A DNA stretch of 64,000 nt from an uncultured Verrucomicrobiales bacterium. GTDB lineage: Bacteria > Verrucomicrobiota > Verrucomicrobiia > Verrucomicrobiales > DEV007. The position numbers and the translations under genes are program-made. The stretch is taken from contig CALSSN010000004.1 in NCBI GenBank assembly GCA_943789025.1, positions 62,001-126,000 on the forward strand. The letters run 5' to 3'. Under the pieces are notes generated by a model, which was not told where the DNA came from, did not search any database, and worked only from the letters and a program-made list of their open reading frames with translations. Positions 28,226 through 35,920 of this stretch are shown piece after piece. The first letter of the stretch is position 1, and every line of letters begins with the position of its first letter.

Positions 28226-28870
28226 GTGTTTTTCTTATTGATCGTGTCGGTGCCTTTTACCATTTTTACGCCGGGAAAAATCCACTGTCCGGCCTGCTAT
28301 TACCCTCATGAACGAGAGCTGGAGAGCTGTCTTCGCTGTGGCTTTAACGCATTAAACTGTGCGGGAAGGTTTCCTTTTCAGCCTCCGCATTTTTGTCGTT
28401 TCATGGACAGAGAGAGACTTCTTGGTGACAAAAAAAAGAGTTTTCTGAATAAGGAGATCAAAGCCTTTGAGAAGAAGTTCCCCCAATTTCGGATTGCTTT
28501 GCATGTAACCCGCCTTCCGAAAGATCTTGATGTGCGCATGCTTGGCTACTGGCTCTTGAATTTCTGTCCTTTCGCTGAAGGAGAGAGCGCAGAGATGCGT
28601 GAGGGAACGCTGCTTTTTGTGATAGATTGCATGAACCGGCAGGCTGGTTTGACGGTGGGTTATCGGCTCGACCCATTTTTAAGCGATGATAAGGGCACTC
28701 GCCTGCTTGCTGAGGCGAGAGAAGACTTTCAATCGGGTGACTATGTGGCTGGCATGCGAGTCATATTGGCAGGAATCCGAGGACACCTAAGCAGGCAATG
28801 TGCCGTGGTAGAAGAGATAGCGAAAAGTTATCTGAGAGCACCAAAGCCTGATCTTAAAGCCAGCCGATGA
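28226..28870 (+). CDS. zinc-ribbon plus TPM-like domain protein
   Basis: The product of about 214 residues has a two-CxxC zinc ribbon near its N-terminus (CPACYYPHERELESCLRCGF). A TPM-like alpha/beta domain follows (FPQFRIALHVTRLP, GTLLFVIDCMNRQAGLTVGY and a YVAGMRVILAGI helix). The N-terminus is uncertain: the frame opens after a TAA near 28196 and only TTG (28220) or GTG (28226, 28244) starts are available, so the hydrophobic lead FFLLIVSVPFTIF may or may not be translated. It overlaps the next TPM gene by 4 bases. The function is unknown; TPM domains are found in membrane-associated proteins linked to photosystem repair or phosphatase-like activity. Confidence 0.6.
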   Translation: MFFLLIVSVPFTIFTPGKIHCPACYYPHERELESCLRCGFNALNCAGRFPFQPPHFCRFMDRERLLGDKKKSFLNKEIKAFEKKFPQFRIALHVTRLPKDLDVRMLGYWLLNFCPFAEGESAEMREGTLLFVIDCMNRQAGLTVGYRLDPFLSDDKGTRLLAEAREDFQSGDYVAGMRVILAGIRGHLSRQCAVVEEIAKSYLRAPKPDLKASR

Positions 28871-29658
28871 AGCCGGAATTCAAAGCTCCACCCTCTCCGG
28901 CGCACGCTTTGATAGGGTTGCTGTTCGTCCTTCTAATTCCGAATGCTCTTTATTCAAAGGTAAATCTCCCAGAGGTCCCGGACTCGATGATCTTCGATGT
29001 GGCTGACCTGATTCCACCTCGTCATGAGGCAGCCTTGTCGCTGCAATTAAGAGAGCTCGAGTCGAAAGAGAACATCTCAATCTATCTCGTTTATTTAGAG
29101 GGTGAGCCGAAAATCAGGCTGGACAAGATTTCGCTCTATATAGTCGAGCGCTGGTCATCCGCCCCCATCTATGGACTGGTGATTTCTTATCCGGGATATG
29201 CTGATGGCTTTTACCTTCTCGCAGGTGGTTCCGGTGTGCCGAAAAAGGCTCACCAGCTCTTGAAGCGAGCTTTAAGAAAGGCGGAAGTTGCAGCAGAAGC
29301 GGAGCGCGAGGAAGTGATGAAGTTGATTGGTGCGACCACCGGTCTGGCAGAGGCACTCACTGCACTTAAAAAAGAGATCAAAAAGCAAAAGGAGAATCCT
29401 GACTACGGCAAAATTGAGGTTTACGATGTGTCGCTGGTGAGGAAACTTCGATTTTTTCAATCCAAGTTCCTGCTTATGGGGTTGGGAGGATTTCTTTTTC
29501 TCGCTTTAATTACATTTCTGATTGTCCGGATTCGGGCGCGTCGCTCATGTCAGTTTCCTGAAACAAATTACCGGATTCGATTTGGCGGAAAATACAGTGG
29601 AGGAAATAATATCCGGCTATCTTTCAAAAAGAGGTTTAAGTCGGAAATGACAGAGTGA
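28867..29658 (+). CDS. TPM-domain membrane protein
   Basis: The 263-residue protein has an N-terminal signal or anchor (LIGLLFVLLIPNALYSKV). A TPM domain follows: VADLIPPRHEAALSLQLREL, then SIYLVYLEG and YGLVISYPGYADGFYLLAGG. A C-terminal membrane helix (LMGLGGFLFLALITFLIV) comes after that, and the tail reads FGGKYSGGNNIRLSF. The F-G-G-x-Y-S-G-G tail resembles the glycine-rich end of TPM phosphatase-like proteins. It is coupled to the preceding zinc-ribbon TPM protein (ATGA-type overlap) and to the following glycosyltransferase (GTGA overlap). The biochemical role is not evident. Confidence 0.65.
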   Translation: MKPEFKAPPSPAHALIGLLFVLLIPNALYSKVNLPEVPDSMIFDVADLIPPRHEAALSLQLRELESKENISIYLVYLEGEPKIRLDKISLYIVERWSSAPIYGLVISYPGYADGFYLLAGGSGVPKKAHQLLKRALRKAEVAAEAEREEVMKLIGATTGLAEALTALKKEIKKQKENPDYGKIEVYDVSLVRKLRFFQSKFLLMGLGGFLFLALITFLIVRIRARRSCQFPETNYRIRFGGKYSGGNNIRLSFKKRFKSEMTE

Positions 29659-30827
29659 ACATATCGATTGCAGCGACGAACCCATGTCATGTCTGGGATA
29701 TGGCCCTAGAATTGGCGAGACTCGATAAGTTGGGGACTTATTTCAGTGGTTATCCTGTTCGGAAGCTACGAAGTTATCAGGGTGTATCGGTGAGGTCGTT
29801 TCCAGCTCGGACTCTTGTTGTCTACGGAGCCAGGCGCTTACTTCCCGAGCTGTTGCGGCCGAAGGACCGTCATCTCTTTCGGTGGCAAGATTGGTCTTTC
29901 GACCGGAGGGTCGCCGCCGCCCTCCAATCGTGTGATTTTTTTCACGGTTTACCCGGCCAGTGCCGGGAGAGTTTTCGCCGAGCGAAGGAAATGGGCATCC
30001 AGACGGTATTGAGTCACGCCACGGGTCCTGTGGACAGGCTGGAAGAATCCGTGGCTCCAGAATATGAGAGAGTCGGAAGAGAGTTCGGTGTCGAGACCCA
30101 GTACGATGCGGAGTATTATAAACGGGAAGCGGAAGAATATGCTTTGGCGGATTTTCATTGGGCAGCGTCCAGCGTGGTGGCTGAGCGCTTACGGGAAGGC
30201 GGAGTGGCGTCATCACGGATCTGGACGATCCCCTATGGTGTCGATACCGGGCTTTTTTCGCTCGGAACGAGAAAAGAGCAAAGAATTGACGCAAAAACCT
30301 ACCGGATTGTTTTTGCTGGCCAGCTATCTCTTAGAAAAGGAATCCGTCATGTCCTTGATGCGTTGACCTTGCTTGGTGATGTATCGATCGAGTTCCATTT
30401 CTATGGTCAGCGCATGGCGGAAGTAGAAGACGACCTCCGCGCCTATCAAGGTGCTTCCGGCCTACACTTTCATGGGCCTCTGGCTCAGGAGAAGCTCGCT
30501 GAGGCCTTCCGGCATGCTGACTTGCTCGTCCTCCCCTCGCTGGAAGAGGGATACGGGCTTGTGGTGAATCAGGCGCTTGCTTGCGGACTCCCGTGTCTTG
30601 TTTCTGATCGTGTCGGGGCCAAGGATGCGATTGTCGAAAACGAGAACGGCATGGTGGTGGCGGTAGGAGATGCGCCCGCTTGGGCCGAAGCAATCAACTC
30701 TGCGCGCGCGCAAAGCTGGTCTGGGAACGAGATCTCGCTCTCTGCCCCGTCCTGGTCGAGGGCGGCGGAGATTCTTGTCGATCACAGTGAAGCCGCAGCG
30801 GGAAGCGAGAGAACGTCCAGCAATTAG
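29655..30827 (+). CDS. glycosyltransferase family 4 (GT-B fold)
   Basis: This 390-residue protein starts with GTG overlapping the upstream stop. The C-terminal half is a glycosyl transferases group 1 domain: YRIVFAGQLSLRKGIRHVLD near residue 215, and the donor-binding EX7E segment PSLEEGYGLVVNQALACGLP near residue 293. The N-terminal acceptor domain has ISIAATNPCHVWDMALEL. It is expected to transfer a sugar from a nucleotide donor to a surface glycan or lipid; donor and acceptor cannot be read. As the last gene of the 25.4-30.8 kb run it hints at a carbohydrate role for the dehydrogenase pair. Confidence 0.83.
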   Translation: MNISIAATNPCHVWDMALELARLDKLGTYFSGYPVRKLRSYQGVSVRSFPARTLVVYGARRLLPELLRPKDRHLFRWQDWSFDRRVAAALQSCDFFHGLPGQCRESFRRAKEMGIQTVLSHATGPVDRLEESVAPEYERVGREFGVETQYDAEYYKREAEEYALADFHWAASSVVAERLREGGVASSRIWTIPYGVDTGLFSLGTRKEQRIDAKTYRIVFAGQLSLRKGIRHVLDALTLLGDVSIEFHFYGQRMAEVEDDLRAYQGASGLHFHGPLAQEKLAEAFRHADLLVLPSLEEGYGLVVNQALACGLPCLVSDRVGAKDAIVENENGMVVAVGDAPAWAEAINSARAQSWSGNEISLSAPSWSRAAEILVDHSEAAAGSERTSSN

Positions 30828-31050
30828 ACCAAATTTTTTATTATGAGGCAAAGGTATCCGATAGAAGGGCACCCGACTCCGGTCAGGTGCCAAAATTGTG
30901 CTATCCGAAAACACCGGCCGGGGGAGATTCTCGGTTCGCAGCCAAGCATGCAATCTCATTCCTGATTACCTTGTGCTCAGGCTCGCGCTTGAACATGGCT
31001 TTTATTTATGTGAAGGCGTTCTCTCTTACTCTTTAGAGCTATGTATGTAG

Positions 31051-31224
31051 TGGGTCTATTCAAAAGCCCAGTTCGCCCATGCTGTCGGATTTAACGACGT
31101 CCGCGACGAGAAGCGACTCCATAGCGGTAAGCTTTACGCCATCAACTCGAATCCTGTTCCGTTGGTGATCCCCTGCTTGATCTGGGTCAAGCACCAGCGC
31201 AGAAAAGTGCTATCTGTGACTTGA
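31051..31224 (+). pseudogene. possible IS transposase N-terminal remnant
   Basis: A short frame between a TAG at 31048 and a TGA at 31222 reads AQFAHAVGFNDVRDEKRLH and then SGKLYAINSNPVP. This resembles the N-terminal DUF4372-type region of IS4-like transposases, which typically have an F-N-D-V-x-D followed by a leucine/histidine segment and a small Pro-rich turn. The rest of a transposase, including the DDE catalytic part, is absent. The match is by eye and the fragment is short, so the call is tentative. Confidence 0.35.
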
Positions 31225-31270
31225 CCTTGGAACTATCCGGCCCGGTTCAGCGAGGAGGTTTCTTAGGGAA

Positions 31271-31481
31271 GGTCTGTTCCATTGCTCTACCCGCCACTTG
31301 GAACGGAGTAGGATTGCAGTCAGCATCGCTACGCTCTGGGCCCGATGAAAAAACCTTCGGGTTGATGCCCGCATCCAGCCTGACTTTGTTGCTCGTTGGT
31401 CGTGGATGTTCATTCGCTTCCGCCTCGCGCCGTGCCACACAGAATGCGGATAACAATGACGGGCACCGCCACCAATCAGAC
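31271..31481 (+). repeat. dispersed MITE-like repeat, copy B
   Basis: This 211-base copy shares the core TTTGTTGCTCGTTGGTCG (31385-31402) and flanking blocks (CCATTGCTC, AGGATTG, TCGCTACGCTCTGGGC, GCCCGCATCCAG, CGCGCCGTGCCACACAGAAT, AACAATGACGGGCACCGCCA) with copy C on the opposite strand at 49 kb. Its ends read GGTCTGTT and AATCAGAC, an imperfect inverted pair. No open frame is conserved among copies in a way that suggests a protein. Confidence 0.85.
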
Positions 31482-31689
31482 TCTCCTCCCGATGGAAAAG
31501 ACCCTTGCGCATCTACCTTGTGAGGGCCTCCAGGATGGGGGGCTTTTCTTTTTCGACAAGGTCTCCTTCAACCTCTTGCACTTCTATGATCTCGGGCAAT
31601 AGGGGTGTTTCGGGTAACACGGACCAAGGACAACGTGAGCTCTCGGAAGTAATCTTTTGCTCAGATTTTCGGGCGCGTTCGAAATGCGG

Positions 31690-32160
31690 TTATTGGATAA
31701 AACGAATACTTAACGGATAGCGAAACGTCTTGTCGCTGCCGGCTTGGATAGCGGCAAGGACTGGGAAGAGGACATCGAGGATCCCCAGAACGAAGAGTGC
31801 GGGGATTACGATGATAGCGCCAAGACCCAGCGTGAGCACAATGAGAATGCCGGTAGCAATCAGGTAAAGTATCATCGAGAGCTGGAAGTTGATCGCTTCC
31901 TTGAAATGGCCGTCGATGGAAGCGAATTCGTCTTTTTTAAGTATCCAGATCACGAGAGGCCCAAGAAAAAACCCAACGAATGAAAAGTAGCCAGTCAGAG
32001 CGGAAAGATGAGTACAAATGGCCCAGAAAGATTCTTTCTGATAAATAGGTGTCTGAGACGAAACGCTGACAGGCGGCGGTGGGGGTGGGGGTGCCGCCTG
32101 TGAGGGTGGCGGCGGAGGTGGTGAAGGTGAAGAAGACGGGGTGGTAGGATGATCATCCAT
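31690..32160 (-). CDS. DUF4870 domain membrane protein with proline-rich N-terminus
   Basis: The 156-residue product starts with a striking Pro/Ser-rich tail (about residues 5-35, with runs of six or seven prolines). It continues with a Tic20-like/DUF4870 domain: SFWAICTHLSALTGYFSF, then FLGPLVIWILKKDEFASID, HFKEAINFQLSMILYLIA, and a final hydrophobic segment before FRYPLSIRFI. Four membrane segments are expected. The family has no assigned function; many members combine a low-complexity N-terminal tail with this domain. It stands alone on the minus strand next to mobile-element debris. Confidence 0.8.
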   Translation of the reverse strand: MDDHPTTPSSSPSPPPPPPSQAAPPPPPPPVSVSSQTPIYQKESFWAICTHLSALTGYFSFVGFFLGPLVIWILKKDEFASIDGHFKEAINFQLSMILYLIATGILIVLTLGLGAIIVIPALFVLGILDVLFPVLAAIQAGSDKTFRYPLSIRFIQ

Positions 32161-32509
32161 AAGAGACTTAGTCTGCTATGGGTTCAGGGTTTTGGCGAGT
32201 ATGAAACCCAGGAATTTTTGTAGCGTCGAAACCGGGTCTGCTTGATTTCCCCACTTGTTCATCGGGAAAATGACTGGCAAGGCCAAAGGGTCTCGGTGTC
32301 ATTCGGAGCGATGCCAGAACATGCTGCGGATGTTTACGATGCTCGCTTAGGGTCACTCGGGGCCAGCGAAGCGATCACCTCGGTCTACCTTGACCCTGAG
32401 GAACGGGTTTTCCGGGGATGGGATCCGTGATGCCAGCCATGCTGCAGCAAATCCTCCACCATTGAAAATCCTGCGCGACAACCTGCCTGGTCAGCCCTTT
32501 GGTAAAAAG
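32161..32509. other. intergenic region with one small unassigned open frame
   Basis: This stretch separates the DUF4870 gene from the VF530 gene. One frame, 32242-32430 from a TTG, encodes about 62 residues that look protein-like (AADVYDARLGSLGASEA, then YLDPEERVFRGWDP) but match no family I recognise and have no clear ribosome-binding site. It may be the remnant of a larger gene. I see no repeat or structured RNA here. Confidence 0.3.
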
Positions 32510-32827
32510 ATGAGCGTCGGCGACTCCGAATCACTATCACCTCCAGAGGAGGGATCGCCTGAGAGGCGCAAAGGCCCGGTTCGACCGCAGCCGAACAACC
32601 CTCTCCATGGGGTGACGCTGAAGTTCATTCTCTCTGAACTCGTTGAAAAGCTGGGATGGGAAGAGGTCAGCCGCGCGACTGGAATCCGAAACTTTACCGA
32701 CCGACCGACCTTGCCTTCCGGGCTTAAGTTTCTCCGCAAAACCCCGTGGGCACGCGAGAAAGTGGAGGCGGTCTACCTGCATGAGCTTTGTAAAAAGACA
32801 ATGGTTCAGCCTGTGGAAAGAGAGTAA
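32510..32827 (+). CDS. VF530 (DUF2132) family putative DNA-binding protein
   Basis: From the ATG at 32510 the protein has 105 residues. The core PNNPLHGVTLKFILSELVEK, then LGWEEVSRATGIRNFT and SGLKFLRKTPWAREKVE, is the VF530 family pattern almost in full. A member from Vibrio fischeri has a known structure, and DNA binding has been suggested for the family. The N-terminal 35 residues are acidic and low complexity. An upstream in-frame start at 32390 adds unrelated residues and is not favoured. It appears to be a single-gene unit. Confidence 0.82.
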   Translation: MSVGDSESLSPPEEGSPERRKGPVRPQPNNPLHGVTLKFILSELVEKLGWEEVSRATGIRNFTDRPTLPSGLKFLRKTPWAREKVEAVYLHELCKKTMVQPVERE

Positions 32828-32970
32828 GGAAGCATTGGGCGTGAGCGAAACCTCCCAGCAAGCGGTCATCTGAATCGGGTGAAGCCTCTTCCAGGCAGCG
32901 GCTCCGGGCAGGATGGAGCCAGTTCTAATTTTCTTGCCATTGCCTGCTGATCTGGTTCAGGTGTCTGAGG

Positions 32971-33891
32971 ATGAATTTCTTGGCTCTTATTTCTGTTATT
33001 TCCCTCGCTTTCTGTTCCTCTCACTATGGTCAGGTTGAGGAAGCGAAGGCATTCGAAAAGGGCCAGGTTTTTGTCAGCGGCATCGGTCAGAAAATGATTT
33101 GGGTGGCTCCGGGAAATTTTTGCATGGGGGACGTGGCAGGGGACGGGGCGGATGACGAACGGCCGGTGCGCAAGGTGGAACTCTCAGGGTATCACCTTGC
33201 TGCGACAGAGGTGACGCAGAGCCAGTGGCAGCAAGTCATGGAGACGACGGTGGAGAAGCAGGCGGAAAAAGCTTTGCAGGATGATACCAGCTACCCAGAA
33301 TTTTCGGGGAATACCTTGCGGGGTCTGATGAAAATCCCCCGGGATGGCGGTGACCATCGCTTGCTCCTCGAAGGAACAGGAGCGGATCTCCCGATGTATT
33401 GGGTGAGCTGGGAGGAAGCGGCGGATTTTTGCAGGCGCCTCACCGAAGCGGAGCGCAAGGCAGGGCGCTTGCCCGAGGGGCATGCGTTTCAGCTTCCGAC
33501 CGAGGCACAGTGGGAGAACGCGTGCCGGTCGGGAACTCAAGAAGCCTATGCCGGGGAACTTGATGCCATGGCGTGGTATGCTGGTAGTTCCGAAATGAAA
33601 ATGGCTCCAGTCGCGGGGAAGCAGCCGAACACGTGGGGGTTTTTCGATATGCATGGCAGTGTCTGGGAGTGGTGTCGAGACTGGTATGCAGACACATATA
33701 CAGGCCTGCAAACCCAAGACCCAGAAGGACCCGAAGATGGCAGGTATCGAGTCTACCGTGGTGGTTCCTGGGGGGCCGCTGCAGCGGACTGCCGCTCTGC
33801 CAGTCGGACCGGATTTACCCCGACGAACCGGAACGGCGGTCTCGGTTTTCGCGTGGCTGTCAGTCCGGTGCCTACCGGCGAGAACCCGTGA
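32971..33891 (+). CDS. formylglycine-generating-enzyme / sulfatase-modifying-factor (SUMF1) domain protein, secreted
   Basis: The 306-residue protein opens with a signal peptide (MNFLALISVISLAFCSSHYG), so it is exported. The FGE-sulfatase fold follows: MIWVAPGNFCMGD, AATEVTQSQWQQVME, PTEAQWENACRSGTQEAYAG, GFFDMHGSVWEWCRDWY, and YRGGSWGAAAADCRSASR to GLGFRVAV. These are the standard segments of the family. True formylglycine-generating enzymes activate sulfatases; many bacterial relatives are EgtB-like or non-catalytic. The two active-site cysteines of genuine generators cannot be confirmed here and no sulfatase is adjacent, so catalytic function is open. Confidence 0.82.
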   Translation: MNFLALISVISLAFCSSHYGQVEEAKAFEKGQVFVSGIGQKMIWVAPGNFCMGDVAGDGADDERPVRKVELSGYHLAATEVTQSQWQQVMETTVEKQAEKALQDDTSYPEFSGNTLRGLMKIPRDGGDHRLLLEGTGADLPMYWVSWEEAADFCRRLTEAERKAGRLPEGHAFQLPTEAQWENACRSGTQEAYAGELDAMAWYAGSSEMKMAPVAGKQPNTWGFFDMHGSVWEWCRDWYADTYTGLQTQDPEGPEDGRYRVYRGGSWGAAAADCRSASRTGFTPTNRNGGLGFRVAVSPVPTGENP

Positions 33892-33914
33892 GCCAGACCG
33901 TAGAACTTCAGAGG

Positions 33915-34721
33915 TCAGGCACGGAGCGAAGCGACGTTGTCTGCACCTCCTTGTTCGCGCTCCCTTGGTTTTACTATGGTGTTAAATGCAAATGTATCAG
34001 TCGGGATCTCCGCTCCAGTTGGGTCAAGTGTATAAAGATCGTAATTCAGATCGGCAAAAAAGTCCGTAAGAGGTCTCGAGTTTGCAGGGGAGCACTCAAT
34101 ATATCCAACTGGTCTCACCTCGGAGAATAGCTTCTTAGCTCCCTCAATTGCAAGTAACTCAGCTCCTTCAACATCGATTTTAATGAAATTGGGAGGGCTC
34201 CAATGTTCTAATAATGAATCCAAAGTTAGCGTGACTACTTGTTTTGTCATGTCAGCGTCTCCTGCGGAATTACCCTCAACGATACTCAAATGATTTCTAG
34301 CGTGACCCTTTTTCGGGATGACCAGATCCAAAATTCCAAAACGGTTTGCTACGGCGGCACAGAGGATTGTGACCTTGCCCGTGTTCGATGATAACTTGCG
34401 TAGGGTTCTCGACTGGATATCTGCGTAACGAGGATCTGCCTCCAATGAATAAACCTTTCCATTGGGTCCTACTTTGGCCGCTGAGCAGAATGAAAGGATT
34501 CCTAGATTACTCCCAATGTCCCATACAACGGAGTCCGCCGAAACGTAGTTCCTGACTACCATGAATAGGTCTCCGGCCGACCTCTGAAGACCGGGGGCTA
34601 GCAATCGGATATCGGCTCGACTCGATACATAGATCTTCTCCCCTCCTAAATCTCGAGGAAGACATTTCCGAAAGACAAAAGGGCCAGTAATTGCTCGAGC
34701 TGCTTTAACTAAGATCTGCAT
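33915..34721 (-). CDS. FkbM family SAM-dependent methyltransferase
   Basis: The product is 268 residues from the ATG at 34721 (303 if translation begins at 34826). SAM-binding motif I is VVWDIGSNLGILSFCSA and the FkbM hallmark NFIKIDVEGAELLAIEGA lies about 110 residues later. Such enzymes O-methylate sugars or small molecules and are frequent in surface-polysaccharide islands. Base composition is visibly AT-richer than the neighbours, suggesting acquisition by transfer. I prefer the shorter start because it leaves a 130-base promoter space before the divergent aroE. The last 15 residues (REREQGGADNVASLRA) look unlike the family and may be a fused junction sequence. Confidence 0.8.
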   Translation of the reverse strand: MQILVKAARAITGPFVFRKCLPRDLGGEKIYVSSRADIRLLAPGLQRSAGDLFMVVRNYVSADSVVWDIGSNLGILSFCSAAKVGPNGKVYSLEADPRYADIQSRTLRKLSSNTGKVTILCAAVANRFGILDLVIPKKGHARNHLSIVEGNSAGDADMTKQVVTLTLDSLLEHWSPPNFIKIDVEGAELLAIEGAKKLFSEVRPVGYIECSPANSRPLTDFFADLNYDLYTLDPTGAEIPTDTFAFNTIVKPREREQGGADNVASLRA

Positions 34722-34851
34722 ATTTTTGTGGTATTTTTTTAGCGAACAAGGAGAAAAAGCAAGCACTCCCACTTTTTTGTAGAAATCACAGAGTGACCAG
34801 AAAGAGGCTTCAACCTCGAATCCCAAGCACCCCCATCATTAAAGATCACCC

Positions 34852-35724
34852 ATGCAGCGCAACTTCAAACAGGAACTGATAGGCTGTTTTGGCTTTCCGG
34901 TGGCAGAAAACCCAACCCAGGCCATGGTTGAACCAGCTTTTCGTGCTTTGGGTCTGGACTGGCGGTATCTTACGCTTGAAGTTCAGCCGGAAGACCTTGA
35001 GGCAGCGGTGGCCGGCGCACGCGCCTTCGGCTTTCGCGGTTTTAACTGCACGATTCCTCATAAGGTAGAAGTTATTCGGCATCTCGACGGTCTCGGTGAA
35101 TCCGCTGCCCTTATCGGCGCGGTCAATTGCGTCGTTGTCCGTGACGGGCAATGGATTGGCGAAAATACCGACGGGAAAGGGTTCGTGACATCCTTCCGAG
35201 AACTAAGTGACCCGGTCGGTCAATCCCTGGTCATCCTCGGGGCTGGGGGTGCCGCTCGGGCAATCGCGGTGGAAATGGCTCTGGCTGGCGCAAGCGCGAT
35301 CACCATCGTCAACCGATCGATCGATCGCGGTCGGGAACTCACTGCATTGCTCGAAGAAAAGGTTCTCCCGCTTTATCCTGAGCTCAAGATTCGCTTCTCC
35401 CCCCTCACCGAAAACTTCTCCGTGCCGGATCACGCTGATGTTCTTATCAATGCCACTTCGATCGGTCTTTACCCGGATGTTTCAGCCCTGATTCCGATCG
35501 ATCTTTCCACGCTGCGTTCAGGCATGCTGGTGGCCGATGTTATTCCGAATCCTCCTCGCACTCGCCTCGTTCGTGCCGCCGAGGAATGTGGCTGCCGCGT
35601 CATTGACGGCATCGGCATGCTTGTTTCTCAAGGGGTGAAGGGTATCGAATACTGGACAGGTCAGTCGCCGGATCCTGCCATCATGCGCGCCGCTTTGGAG
35701 GCGGTTTTTACCAGTGATTCCTGA
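34852..35724 (+). CDS. aroE: shikimate dehydrogenase
   Basis: The 290-residue protein reduces 3-dehydroshikimate to shikimate with NADPH in aromatic amino acid synthesis. The substrate-binding domain carries GCFGFPVAENPTQAMVEPAF, where the usual S-x-S pair is replaced by A-E-N-P-T. GFNCTIPHKVEV holds the catalytic lysine. The glycine-rich NADP motif is VILGAGGAARAIAVEMALAG, and the C-terminal segment is DGIGMLVSQG. The replacement of the shikimate-contacting serines suggests either altered substrate preference or a quinate/shikimate-like variant. It is divergent from FkbM and convergent to recN. Confidence 0.9.
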   Translation: MQRNFKQELIGCFGFPVAENPTQAMVEPAFRALGLDWRYLTLEVQPEDLEAAVAGARAFGFRGFNCTIPHKVEVIRHLDGLGESAALIGAVNCVVVRDGQWIGENTDGKGFVTSFRELSDPVGQSLVILGAGGAARAIAVEMALAGASAITIVNRSIDRGRELTALLEEKVLPLYPELKIRFSPLTENFSVPDHADVLINATSIGLYPDVSALIPIDLSTLRSGMLVADVIPNPPRTRLVRAAEECGCRVIDGIGMLVSQGVKGIEYWTGQSPDPAIMRAALEAVFTSDS

Positions 35725-35920
35725 CTTCTTCTTGTCATGGATCACGCACTGGTCAGTTCAGAGGTTCAGTAACTCCTCTGGAATACAAGGATCTGCGGGC
35801 AGCAGGCTCTTTGATTCAAGCCGATCGCTGATTTTCGAGAGACTGGCTTTTTCTTTCTTCAGAAAAAGCGTATCGAGTGAAACGGCTTCGTTCCACTTCT
35901 TCCCATGTCGACTTTCCGGA

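Larger units (their letters stand above)
30828..31689. other. gene-poor region with transposase remnant and repeat copy
   Basis: About 860 bases lie between the glycosyltransferase and the DUF4870 gene. From left to right they hold about 220 bases with nothing recognised, a short transposase-like fragment (31051-31224), a full copy of the dispersed repeat (31271-31481) and about 200 more bases with short open frames but no motif. A 36-residue frame starting MEKTLAHLPCEGLQDGG (31492-31602) has no recognised relatives. The mixture of mobile-element debris marks this as an accessory junction. Confidence 0.5.
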
